64,000 bases of DNA from Marsupella aquatica (lineage: Eukaryota; Marchantiophyta). The DNA lies in NCBI GenBank assembly GCA_973895155.1, contig OZ316899.1, positions 14,818,001 through 14,882,000 on the forward strand. Direction: 5' to 3'. The notes under the pieces are model-generated. The model worked only from the letters and a program-made list of their open reading frames with translations, was not told the DNA's origin and made no database searches. Of this stretch, positions 1 through 10,190 are shown piece by piece (position 1 is the stretch's first letter; each line of letters begins with the position of its first letter). Position numbers and translations under genes: made by a program.

Positions 1-420
1 ATTAACTAATACTACTTCCATGCCTCTATTTACATGCTTGATTCTCACGAGATACAATCCCATCTATTTATGATCCTTTGTCGTTGTTGCTTTACTCGAC
101 TGGACGATTCTGATCACATGTTGCCTTTTTGATCTTGCACCATTCTGTAGGCCACTAGCATCGCACACTACTACTGACATTCTCCAATACAATTTTTCCA
201 CTCTTCTATCTTCTTTGGATTATATAGGATACCCACGTCACATAATAAATCTCTTTACTAATCATCTGTCATGTACCACATTACCAAGGGAATGGCACAC
301 CTAACTGTGATGCCTAGACAGGAATCACTCGGCCAGTTAAGTGGGTAAAGCAGGAATGCACCCTGGAAACACCTTAGTATAGGGACAAAACAAGGAAAAT
401 ATAAACAATTAGGGGCGACT
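1..420. other. No gene recognised
   Basis: AT-rich left edge with no supported coding frame. A short stretch at about 412-430 (GGGCGACTATGG followed by GC-rich sequence) lies just before the first coding frame and vaguely resembles a retrotransposon primer-binding site. If so, this stretch would be the end of an LTR. No second LTR copy was found, so this is only a possibility. Confidence 0.3.
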
Positions 421-1860
421 ATGGAACCCGGGCCGAGGCCGGAGGTAAGGACGCTGGGGGTGAAAACTCGATTAGGGTTAGGGCGCGCTAAGCGTCGGCG
501 GCTAGGAAGGATCAACGGGAGGAAGGACCGGAAGAGGAGAGGGGTAAGGAGCGCTTGCAGGAGATGGTGGCTCATTTGCGAGCACAAACTAGGCAGACGC
601 CTACGGGAGGCCAACTACTGTCAGCTGCTTAGGCAAGCACTCGGGGAGAGAGTAGATACCGACGATCGATCTAAGGAGGGTATGAGCAACGTCAATCAAG
701 CGGCACATTTCTGGGGATGCCTGTTCGAACGGCCAACTGAGTACATCAAGACTTACGAGGACAAAGAATCAGAAAGGGCAGCTCGAGAACGGCAGGAGCT
801 CGCTCGATTGTGGGAGCTGCAGAAGACGGCTTTCTTAGGAGGCAAACTCATCAACGCCAAGTTCTTGTGGACTCCTACTTCCAATCAGCTCGACAATCTT
901 CTGTTTTGTGAAGACAGAATCATCGGCATTCAAGAGGCCATCAAGAATTGCAACGACATACACTAGGAATTGAAGGGTAGCACGGAAAGGTGGACCCCGG
1001 CAACGGTGCTAGGAGAAACCTCCACGGCAGCAGAGATGAAGAGGAAGGGAGCCGTCAACGATGAAGCCACCCCGGCAAAAAGAACGAGGTCGGCGGCACC
1101 AAGGAAGCCAGCCGAGCAGCAGAGCAGGAGGCAGGGAGAAGCCGAAGAGGAGGAGGTCGATCCCATCAATGCCATTCCAACCAGGGATGACACCTGGAAA
1201 GGCTGGGCGGCAACCCTACCGGTGGAGGTGCAACTACATTTTGCACGGGAGGAGGATGCATGCTTTACGGCCATGCAGACCAAGAAGTACCAAGGCTTCA
1301 TGGCCGGATCCGGCTTAGAGGCCTTTGTAAGATTACCATGGCTGAAGCCGGAGGTACCGGATTCAGACCTATTAGAATTCGTGGGGTCATGGGAACCCGA
1401 GACCAATTGCACGAGGATATATGGGAAGGATTTCTATCTTACTCCCAAGGTGATTGCCGAAGTGTTTGGCTTGCCAATAGGCAATAAGACCAAAGTTGAT
1501 ACCAGGAAGACCTTGCCTGACAAGGAGGTCCGGTCGTTCCCCGGGCCATGAACGAAGAATGGCTTCTTCCGGAACACCTGCACCAACCCACACATAGGAG
1601 AGATGATCGACTTCTTGCGGGTGACCATGCATTGTAACTTGCCGAGGGCAGAGATTGGCAAGGCACAGGTCTATCTGGCAGAGAGGCCAGACCCAAGCCG
1701 GGACTACAACGGGTACCTCCTCAACCAATTGAAGAAGATGTTAAAGGAGGAGCAGCAGGTAATCGGCATGGGGAGCGTGTCGCGGCTTGGCTATCACATG
1801 CCGCTGTTGTGTCGGTATGCCAGAGGTCAGACCTTTGCCCCAGTACTTCCCTGCAGGTAA
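421..1860 (+). pseudogene. Decayed plant-transposon-like protein, N-terminal part
   Basis: One reading frame runs from about 421 to 1860, interrupted only by TAG at 964-966 and TGA at 1549-1551. The middle part (about 1150-1500) has an arrangement seen in the putative plant transposon / plant mobile domain family: a tryptophan-rich start, a segment with FVRLPWLKPEV, then a conserved-looking block ending in VIAEVFGLP. The N-terminal part is rich in charged, coiled-coil-like residues. The start is not defined; no convincing ATG context was seen and the first ATG at 421 follows GC-rich sequence. The two stops sit where Gln (CAG) and Arg (CGA) fit the surrounding sequence. Probably part of a retroelement gag-like or accessory protein; function unknown. 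The frame changes by +1 between about 1750 and 1860, after which the coiled-coil part follows. Confidence 0.45.
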
Positions 1861-4070
1861 GGACACCTGAGGAAGCTCCAGCACCGAGGCCGGTAGCAGA
1901 GAAGCCTCAACCACCTGTTAGCCCTACGATCGAGCAGGTGTTTAGGCCAAGGACGGAGGACTTGCCGATGCAGCAACCAGGCATGCAGAATCTGCTGAAA
2001 CTACTGGAGAAAGAAAAGAGATCGGCATCGGCAACGACAACGACAACAATGCAGGACACTGCTCTAGAGGTAGGCCTACACCGGCTTACAAGGGAAAACC
2101 CCTTTACTGGAGACAAGGAGAGAATCAGGCCAGAATCCAAGCCGGGTGTTCGAATGTACGTGGGAGTCTCAAGCTCTGAATCTGAGGCAGAATTGCCTGA
2201 AGCTCCTACCGACGAAGAGGAGAGGGAGAAGCCGGAAGTCCAAGAGGAAGAGGAGGCAGTGGAGGACTGCAGCCATGATAACTCCGGCTATGGGTCGGAC
2301 CATCACGTTCCAGGAGTAAGGACCTGTGGCCGGTTTATCCCCACACTTCCAAGGGTAGTACGAGGGGACCCCAACCAGCAGAGTAGCCCTGAGTCTCCCC
2401 CACCAGATGTTGCTCCCCCGAGCTTTGACGGCATAAAACAGACGGCGCAAGAATTTCAGGAGCGGATCAGGCAGGAAGAGGAGGCAGCCCTGGCTAGGGA
2501 AAAGGATTTGCCAGGAGGAGATTGGCCGGAGGACATCAGGCGGCTAGCCGAAAAAGGAAGCAAACCTCTAGCCACGATTGAAGAGATCCGCAAGACGGCT
2601 TGGGAGCAGAGGCCGCGGTGGATGATGCCGATGACTTCTACTTCCTCCACCTATGCTAAAGACAGAGCCATGGAGTACGGGGAGATGTGTGGAGAACTGG
2701 CGCTCAGCATATTTGGGGAGGAGTTGGAGCAGGGACCCTTTTTCCAGAGGGAGATGTTGGAGAAGCGCCAATTAGAAGAAGCGGTGGCCTTGGAAAGAAG
2801 CAAGAAGGACGAGGTCATCCGTCGGCTTAGGGAAAGGGAAGCCGAAATCAAGGACCTGAGGGTGGCCAAGAAAGCCCAAAATGAGTTGCGGATTAAGCGA
2901 CATGAGCTAAATATCATGCAGGGCCAATTGGATACCGCACAATCTGATAATCGGATGATCGAGAATCTACTGACGCGGACCCAGGGAGAATTGGCCGACG
3001 CAATCAAGGACAGGGAGAAATGGAAGAAGGAGCTGAGGAATGCAGAGGAGGCCCACATAACATCCAACAACCGGGCCATGGCGGAGACCCAAAGAAAGGA
3101 ATGGGCGTTGAAGGGGGAACTCGAGAAAATCCGCGGAGCCCTTGAGCAGAAGGAGGCCGAGTTAGGGAAATCCTATCAAGGGATTATGGCGCTGCAGCAG
3201 GAGCTTGCGTCCCTGACGGCCAGCTTCAAGGCCAACCTAAGGGAGAAGGACGAGATGCTCGATCAGACTTACGCCAAGATGAACCAGATGGAGTCTGTCA
3301 TCATTGCAGAGCTCGACAAGTAGCTAAGAGCAACCCGGGAGGAGAGGGCTACCACCAAGAAGGAATTGGAGGAAGCCCACAGGGAATTGGAGGAAGCCAA
3401 AAACGAGCTAGAAGAGGCGCACAAGGACCTGGATGAGACCCAGGAGGAGTTGGAGGAAATCACGAGGAAGATGGAGAACCTCCAGCGGCGGGCCGACAAC
3501 CAAATAGAGCGGTTGAAGAAACAAGCCGCAGTATTTAAGTGCTTGTCTTCATCAGGCCCAACTCCAATTGGGGCAACCAAGTTACCAGGAGAGGTACTGG
3601 CCGAAGGACAAGTCGCGCCACCTGCACCGGTGCCGGAAGTAAGTGGGAATGGGAAGGGACCAGCTGCCGAACCAGAAAAGAAGAAGAAGCGGAAACCTTC
3701 AGGGTCAAGGAGTAATACAACTCCACTGGCCGTGGTGACCAAGGAGGTAGACCCAGCACCAACCTCCGGCATGAACACGGCAATAGATCCCGCTATCACC
3801 AAAGGTGGGGATGGCGCGGCCCAAGCCGAACTACTCAATAATGAGGCCGGTATCTCAGATCCACCTCTTGAGCAGGCCGGGGAGACCATAGTCGGGGTTG
3901 AGGCCGTAGCCGAGAATGATTCCCGAGCCGATGCCGATGGTGGACCCAGTCAGGCCGATGGAGAGTTGACTCAGTCAAGGGCAGGTAATCTGTCAGAGAA
4001 CGAACCTACTGCAGTGGCTGAGGAGGAAGCGTTGGGGGCGTCCATTGAGGATCCACCACCGGTGTCGTGA
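1861..4070 (+). pseudogene. Decayed coiled-coil protein, C-terminal part of the same gene
   Basis: Continuation of the preceding protein in another frame (open from about 1809), with a single TAG at 3321-3323. After a Pro/Glu-rich acidic segment (about 1860-2460), a very long heptad-like coiled coil runs from about 2690 to 3530, with dense Glu, Lys and Leu. It includes an imperfect tandem run of ELEEAHRELEEAKNELEEAH type near 3364-3430. The C-terminus is Lys-rich (KKKKRK near 3680, a possible nuclear signal) and then acidic. The junction at 1858 reads CAG-GTAAGG, a good splice-donor consensus, but no matching acceptor could be assigned, so a frameshift is as likely. Architecture resembles gag-like proteins of some plant LTR elements with large coiled coils. 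Function unknown. Confidence 0.45.
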
Positions 4071-4941
4071 CGGTGCAAGGGCGCCGTTCCTTTTAGGAAG
4101 GGCGGATGTGGAGGTAGGAGGCGTGAGTGGGCAGGGCGGGCGCTGATCTCCAAGTTTAGGATTAGGATCAGGACCAGGAGCGGCCCTGACACTTAGCTTA
4201 GTGGGATTGTGGTTCCACTGGTAGGAGCAACACTTGTGCTCCTGCCTTGCTGTACATAGGTAGATCCGGGCAGGTAGATTACTGTTAGGTAGATTAGGCT
4301 TATGCTGCAAAGAATTAGGTGGATCCACTACCAGGATAAGTACCTGGGCAGCGGGGAGCTTAGGGCCTCTTCTTTAGCAAGTTTTTAGTTTGCACCAGCC
4401 GGGCTGGGATCAAGTAGTAAGAGAAGCTCTCGGTTAGTCATACAATGACCCTTGTGTATATTCATGTTTCCTCATGCCTAAGCGCTGAATAGAGTTGGCC
4501 TCACGGCTTAGTTCGCAGAGCTTGTGTATGAGATGTACTGTTTGTATGCCAAGTGCATGGTATGACTCAGTCAGAAGGAGTCATTTTGCTATTTGTGTGT
4601 CGCATTAACTTGTGTGAAGAGTGCCCACATCAACTAATAGAGGAAGGAAAGTAAGCAGGGGAGTGAGAGTTGGATGTGTCGAGCTGAGAGAGGTCTTAGC
4701 GGCTTAACCAAGCCTATTGGGGATCATTTCGGCGGCGGAATCCAAACATACCTAACAAGACGGAGGGGAAGACAAGGGAAGGCCTAGATTAGGCCGGCTA
4801 CGTATCTCATGACCCGATGAAGGATCTGTCCAGTATATGTGTGTAAAATGTTAATAGTAGTAGTAGAAGGAGGTTAGCAGCGTCCCATGCCGCTAAGCCG
4901 CAGAAACGGCCTCGCCAAGCGCAAAACCTGCGGGAATCGGC
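4071..4941. other. No gene recognised
   Basis: About 870 bp after the coiled-coil gene with no supported frame. It holds a short AGT trinucleotide run near 4855-4868 and otherwise unremarkable sequence. It may be the 3' untranslated part or LTR remnant of the preceding element, but no repeated partner is present in the window. Confidence 0.4.
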
Positions 4942-7189
4942 TTGAGCTGGGGGGTTCCTTGGGTTTGGGGAGCCATGGGACGCACCAGACTAACTACAAT
5001 CTCGACTCTAACATTGCCCGATGCCCTTCATGTATGTTTGTACAGAAGATCGACAGCTAAAGAAACTACCACACGACCGTCTCTCCATTCACGTAACCTT
5101 GATCGAACTGGCATAGGTTTCATACATCTCCTCTATACTAGTCATGCGTTTGAATGGTTACCACTACGTCAGATCTTCCAACAATGTCTTATAACAGTAG
5201 AGGCATCCGAATATATTCCGGCCTTAGAATATATATGCTTTAGCTGGCGTTATACTCCCCCTATCTCTAAGCTATGCTATCATTCAGCCCACGTCTTTTG
5301 CAACTTCACATGTGAAAATCTTGCCTTTGATCTTACAGCTTGCTGCTGCCATGCCAATCGCATGTGGGCATTCTGTGATCCTCTAACTCAAACTGAGCAC
5401 CAACTGCCGTCTGCCAATATCGACTTGCATGTGCGCACCACGGACCTTACAATCATCCACGATAAGCTACTTCGTTATGCTCTCTCATCAGGACTCAACC
5501 ACATCATACCGCAACCTACAACCTATGATGATGCATTCCAAGAAATTTTGAAGGCTTGGCATTGCATTGGCAACCTTCTACAACTGTCTGAAAATGTGAT
5601 TGAGTCAGGGATGGAAATTCTTCATGACATCTGTCATGACTTCTGGATTACTGGTATGCAACGTAACGTGGGACGGCATCGACGACATCTGCAGGGCCAA
5701 CTTTCGCCCACGGCCATCTTCGAGTTGAACTACCTTCTCAACCATTTATATTTTGCAGGCCTTGACAAAGCCGCTAACAACGCCTGCATTATGTGCATTC
5801 ATCATATTCGTGTACAGGCTTGGCATCGACTACAGGGGGAAGACTTCACCCCGGACCCACGACCACTCGAAGATGTGGTCAATACTTGCCAGACACAAAT
5901 TGAGAAGCTTCTTCCAGAAGTCATCTTTCGGTATGCCAATCTACCATTTATCATGGCATCTTACAAACTGCATAAACACAAATATCGTTGGATCACCAAT
6001 GTTGCATCGTGCATTTTCTCCAGACCAACTAGCATCATCACACAGATCTTGGGCCAAATCTCCAATGAACTCAAAGCCTGGGCGTTCAAGCAGTCTGAAT
6101 ACCTACGTAACTTCTTTCACATACATACTTCCTTTTTCTGGGTTATTGACTCGTTATATGAGTTCACGTTAAATCTCCCACCTAGTATACATTGTTTATA
6201 TGTTGCTGATATTACCCGATGTTACAAAACCATACCACTGACGGGGGATGATAACTTGCCTGACGCTATCCGCCATGTTTCTAAGATTGCTTTTACACAC
6301 TTCACGGCGCATACCTGAGCAGCTTTGGGTACATATTGATCTTACTTTGGGTCTGGCCAAGGAAGCAAGATGGGCTCGATAGGCTCCTGGTAAGTCTTGC
6401 TGGATCAAATTTTCACTGGAGCGCTTTATTCAACTACAAACGTGGCTCATACAACACTGCTACATACGACTTGGGGATCGTGCATGGCGACAGTCAACCG
6501 GCATTCCCATGGATTTTTCATGCTCTCCTCAATGGTGTAACTTGTACTTTGTATCTTATGAAATTAGATTCGTCCAACGATTGACCCGGCTCAAGATGCA
6601 CGCACTACTCGCTGACTTTCAATTCACATACCGATACATCAACAATTTTTGCATCCTCAACAATCGAAACATTAGTCAATTCCTGGAGCCGTCTGCATTG
6701 CGCACACCGGATAATCCATATTGGATTTATCCTCTACATATTGTTTCTATGCAGCCGGAAATGGACACCCACGAACCAGGACATCCAAGTGTCGGCACAT
6801 TGGGCCGTTTTCTCAATGTCCATATGGACATTTTGGACCAGATCACTGGATCCTTTACAACCACTAGGTTTGACAAACGGCGGTCCCTTCCATTCCCGTT
6901 TCAGCAGTATATTCAATTTTGCTCAAATAGACCCGTCCGACAATCATACAATATTGCGCTATCCCAAGTGGTTCCTATCTTGTATATGGCCAGCAGCGCA
7001 GATTTAGCATTTTCCAAAATTTGCATAGTCGTCAATACGCTTGTGAACAATGGATTCTTCCAGGCGCGCTTGAACCGAATCATTCTTAAATTCTGTAGCA
7101 CACGACCTTTTCCCAGAATACGTTTTCCTCTTGCGGACCTCATTGCCCGTATGAACGAACACATAGACTGGCGTACTGCCCATATGTAA
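4942..7189 (+). pseudogene. Decayed Penelope-like (or related) reverse transcriptase
   Basis: The protein frame 4942-6318 continues after a frameshift near 6313 and another near 6500 into 6509-7189. The order of motifs is that of a reverse transcriptase of the Penelope-like/telomerase-like group: a block with YKLHKHKYRWITN (finger motif with LHK), a block with VADITRCYKTIPL (motif A, with Asp), then IPMDFSCSPQWCN (motif B; the usual Gly after IPM is Asp here), then YINN at 6635-6646 where the catalytic YxDD box should be. Both catalytic aspartates are therefore Asn (GAC to AAC and GAT to AAT type changes). No GIY-YIG endonuclease was seen on either side. The start is arbitrary; the first ATG in frame is at 4975. 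The enzyme must be dead. An alternative is another non-LTR reverse transcriptase lineage. Confidence 0.55.
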
Positions 7190-7223
7190 CAAATATAGAG
7201 ATGAGATATGGCTGGAGACGAGG

Positions 7224-7278
7224 CTGTGAGTATGGTATGCACTCCCCATCTGGGGTGAGTGCATACCACACTCACAAC
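7224..7278. repeat. Inverted repeat (hairpin of about 55 bp)
   Basis: Arms read TGGTATGCACTC and GAGTGCATACCA around a CCCCA-TC-TGGGG core (7233-7268), with arms extended outwards to about 7224 and 7278 with two mismatches. Lies just downstream of the dead reverse transcriptase and could be its terminal structure or a small foldback element. Confidence 0.7.
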
Positions 7279-7314
7279 AGGTGGGGACCGCTACCATGGG
7301 TATATGGTGGTGGG

Positions 7315-7388
7315 ACTCTCTCTCTCTCTCTCTCTTTGGATAAGTATGGACTCTCTCTGTCTCTCTCTCTCTCTTTGGATAAGTATGG
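7315..7388. repeat. Two-unit CT-rich minisatellite
   Basis: Two tandem units (7315-7349 and 7350-7388). Each consists of an ACTCTC dinucleotide run followed by TTTGGATAAGTATGG; the second has a GT interruption in the CT run. Simple replication-slippage repeat. Confidence 0.85.
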
Positions 7389-8683
7389 ACAGTACACACA
7401 AAAAAAGACAGAACGCTGACTAGGGTACGTCAATATTTGTAACACTTAGTTAATGACATCTTAAAAGATTACTCAGTATTATAAACGATTTATGTATTTA
7501 CACATGTAAAGTCTATGTATGGTCTGGATTCATCTCCATCTTAAAAGAGACACGTGGAATACACTAAAAGAGACATCCCAAATAGGGCAATCCTAGGTAA
7601 ATCTGTGCCAGCTACACTAGCGGCTACCCTAAAAACCTTGCCTAAATTTTAGAGCCACTCACATATAGCACGAGCCCTAACTTTGCACCACTTTACCCCC
7701 ATCCCATGTGCGGAAGAAATGACAGTCACTCCACAACTAGTAGCACGAATACCATGCTCAGGCCGATGCAATAGAGGATCATGGCACACAAGCAGCAGTG
7801 AAACCCCTCTGACCAAAGACGCAGGCTGCTTCATTTGAAGATCTTATCAACATGGCGCGTGCAGGACAGGTATGTGTACACAGACTGCATTTGCTTAGTT
7901 AGTGCATGAATGATTGATGATTTCTATAAGCAGTTATGCAGTACCGGCTAGCCTAGTGTTGGCTCATGTCTCCCCATTACCGCCGCGGCTCCAGGTAGTA
8001 GAAACATGGGACAAGGATTAAATGAAAATGATTTTTGATCCTGCCCCAAGGACGGGGGCTGAACGAAGACCCTGGGGTATGTAATGCAGATCATGTTGCC
8101 TGCATCCTAATGCTAGTTGATGGTCTACATCATGCAGCTTGACTGGTTGTGATGACGTACCGCTTAGATATCCTGGATTCACCCCGGATTACACTAGTCT
8201 GCGTAATACTAACCTATTGATGTGTGTTGATTACTAAAATGTGGCTTGTATTGTGACCACACTCTCTCTCGATCACCGACACTCAACATTTTTTTCCCTC
8301 AACACTGTGCATACGGCTGTCCACACCTTGCATCTAGCAAGGATAATACCCTCGGTCTAGTCCCATCGTGATTTAGCCTGGAACAGCATAAGCATCTAAT
8401 AAGCAGCTATACCTATTGTACGCGGTACAAATTACACATGCACTTTTAATCACTAGATGGCTGATACAATGACGATGCTTTTTGCATTCATTACTATGCT
8501 CTGGCTCGACTATCTACTTTCACTCTAACTTTAACTCTAACTTTAACGCTACCTAGCCTATGCTAATTCTATTTCTGATGACTTTATCGTTACCCAACTC
8601 GGATTTGTCCATGACTGCAATCCATGATTAATTTGTGACAAAAAGTCTATCGATAGTATGACCAGATAATGTGAATGATTCTG
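7389..8683. other. No gene recognised
   Basis: About 1.3 kb with no supported frame on either strand. A short run of imperfect CTAACTTTAACT units lies near 8520-8552. This is the pre-insertion sequence into which Copia-1 landed (target TATAT at 8684-8688). Confidence 0.4.
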
Positions 8684-8688
8684 TATAT

Positions 8689-8991
8689 TGTTAGAATATA
8701 TTTAACCCTTAGTCCATATGATGATACAAAGAGGTATGTAATACCCAGATATAAAGAGACACAAGACTAGGAGAGGGTAGTTACAACTACCCCAATGTAC
8801 AATATAAGATAAGCCACATTGGCTATTCAATTCAATCATCTTTTGCGTAATACCTAGATATAAAGAGACACAAGACTAGGAGAGGGTAGTTACAACTACC
8901 CCAATGTACAATATAAGATAAGCCACATTGGCTTAAGAGAAATTCAATTCAATCATCTTTTGCTGGTGTATGTATATTTCATAGTTTAACA
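8689..8991 (+). repeat. Copia-1 left LTR with internal tandem duplication
   Basis: 303 bp against 194 bp for the right LTR. The difference is a tandem duplication: 8738-8846 and 8847-8963 repeat the segment from the GTAATACC block to ATCATCTTTTGC. The second unit has an extra TTAAGAGAA-type insertion that the right LTR also has. The left LTR therefore gained a copy after insertion, or the element was heterozygous in length. Starts TG and ends CA. Confidence 0.92.
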
Positions 8992-9005
8992 CGTTATCAG
9001 CACAT
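8992..9005 (+). other. Probable primer-binding site of Copia-1
   Basis: The sequence immediately after the left LTR reads CGTTATCAGCACA. It is the expected position of the minus-strand primer site; the tRNA is not assigned with confidence. Confidence 0.55.
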
Positions 9006-9149
9006 GATTTTGCTCCTCCAACAACTCTCGAGCTACTCATAGGCCTCTTGTGAATTTTTTCCCTATTCATGTGAACGAAGCATTGAACGAAATTCCCCAA
9101 GACACATTTGTTTTCTTTCGCCAAGTACACCACAAAATTTTTGTCGACT

Positions 9150-10190
9150 ATGACAACATTGGAGAAGCTCCAATTCCCATTGCTCGCAACAGATGGCGAC
9201 AATTATTTATCTTGGGCACAAAATACAGAAATTGTTCTCAACATGAAAGGCCTCGGCGACATTATCTTAGCAGATATCAATGGCACATTACAACAAAAGG
9301 CTCAGGCACTGTATATCATTTGCCATCACCTCGCTGCCAAACTACAACTTGAATACCTTACAGAGTTTAATCCCCGAGCCCTATGGGACGCTCTCAAATT
9401 GAGGTTCGACCATCTGTGTCTAATTTCCCTACCAGCTGCACGAAATGAATGGATTCATTTACGAGTTCTAGACTACCCTACAATTGCCAAATTCAATAGC
9501 GCCTTATTTCGGATAACTGCTCAACTAGCAGCCTGCGGCGAACCAATCAATGAAGCAGCAAAGATCGAGAAGACTCTTTCTACATTCTCGACAGCAAACA
9601 TGCAGTTATTGCAGATTTATAGACAACGCCATTTCACCCAATTCTCATATTTGATTGCAGTCATGCTCCTGGCTGAAAAGAATGACCTCCTCCTTTTGAG
9701 GAACTCTCGCGAGCGACCACCAGGCACGCTTCCTAAACCGGAAATACAATTCATGAATACCAATAGAGGTAATTCCTCTTACAATCGACCCCATGGCCAA
9801 TTTAAAGGCAATCCAAGTCGTTTTAATAAATTCCACAAGAGACAACAATTTCGCACAGACAAAGGCAAAATCTCCAAGCCTCCCATGAATTCTTGGTATC
9901 GTAACCCCAACCATATGCCAAATAAACCTACACAGAATTATCCCGCAAATAATCAGCCCAAGTGTTTCCGTTGCGGTGGGACAGGGCATATCCAAAAGAA
10001 TTGCAGAGTTTGAGCTCACCTAGTCAAACTATACCAGGCCACCCTCACAACATCCAACACCTTAACAGCCGCATATCACTTGGAGATCGATGACGATCTC
10101 TCCAAATACACGCTTGCACCTCCCCCACCAGAGGTTCATATAGTATCACATGAAGTGAATGACACATCTCTCGCCGGTGCTGATATTTGC
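9150..10190 (+). pseudogene. Copia-1 gag
   Basis: Starts at the ATG at 9150 (MTTLEKLQFPLL), the first ATG of this frame after the primer-binding site, and is open to TGA at 10011-10013. It has the Copia gag fold pattern: N-terminal FPLLATDGDNYLSWAQN-type block, then a helical region, then a basic Asn/Pro-rich linker, then a CCHC zinc knuckle CFRCGGTGHIQKNC at the C-terminus. After the stop the frame continues (AHLVKLYQ..., to about 10190) toward the protease, so gag and pol were probably one frame and the TGA is probably a CGA to TGA change. Gag forms the intracellular particle and binds element RNA. The frame is cut at 10190 by the solo LTR. Confidence 0.85.

Noticed and set aside
412-430. 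Possible primer-binding site before the coiled-coil gene
   Set aside because: Only partly similar to known plant primer sites and no LTR pair is present to support it.
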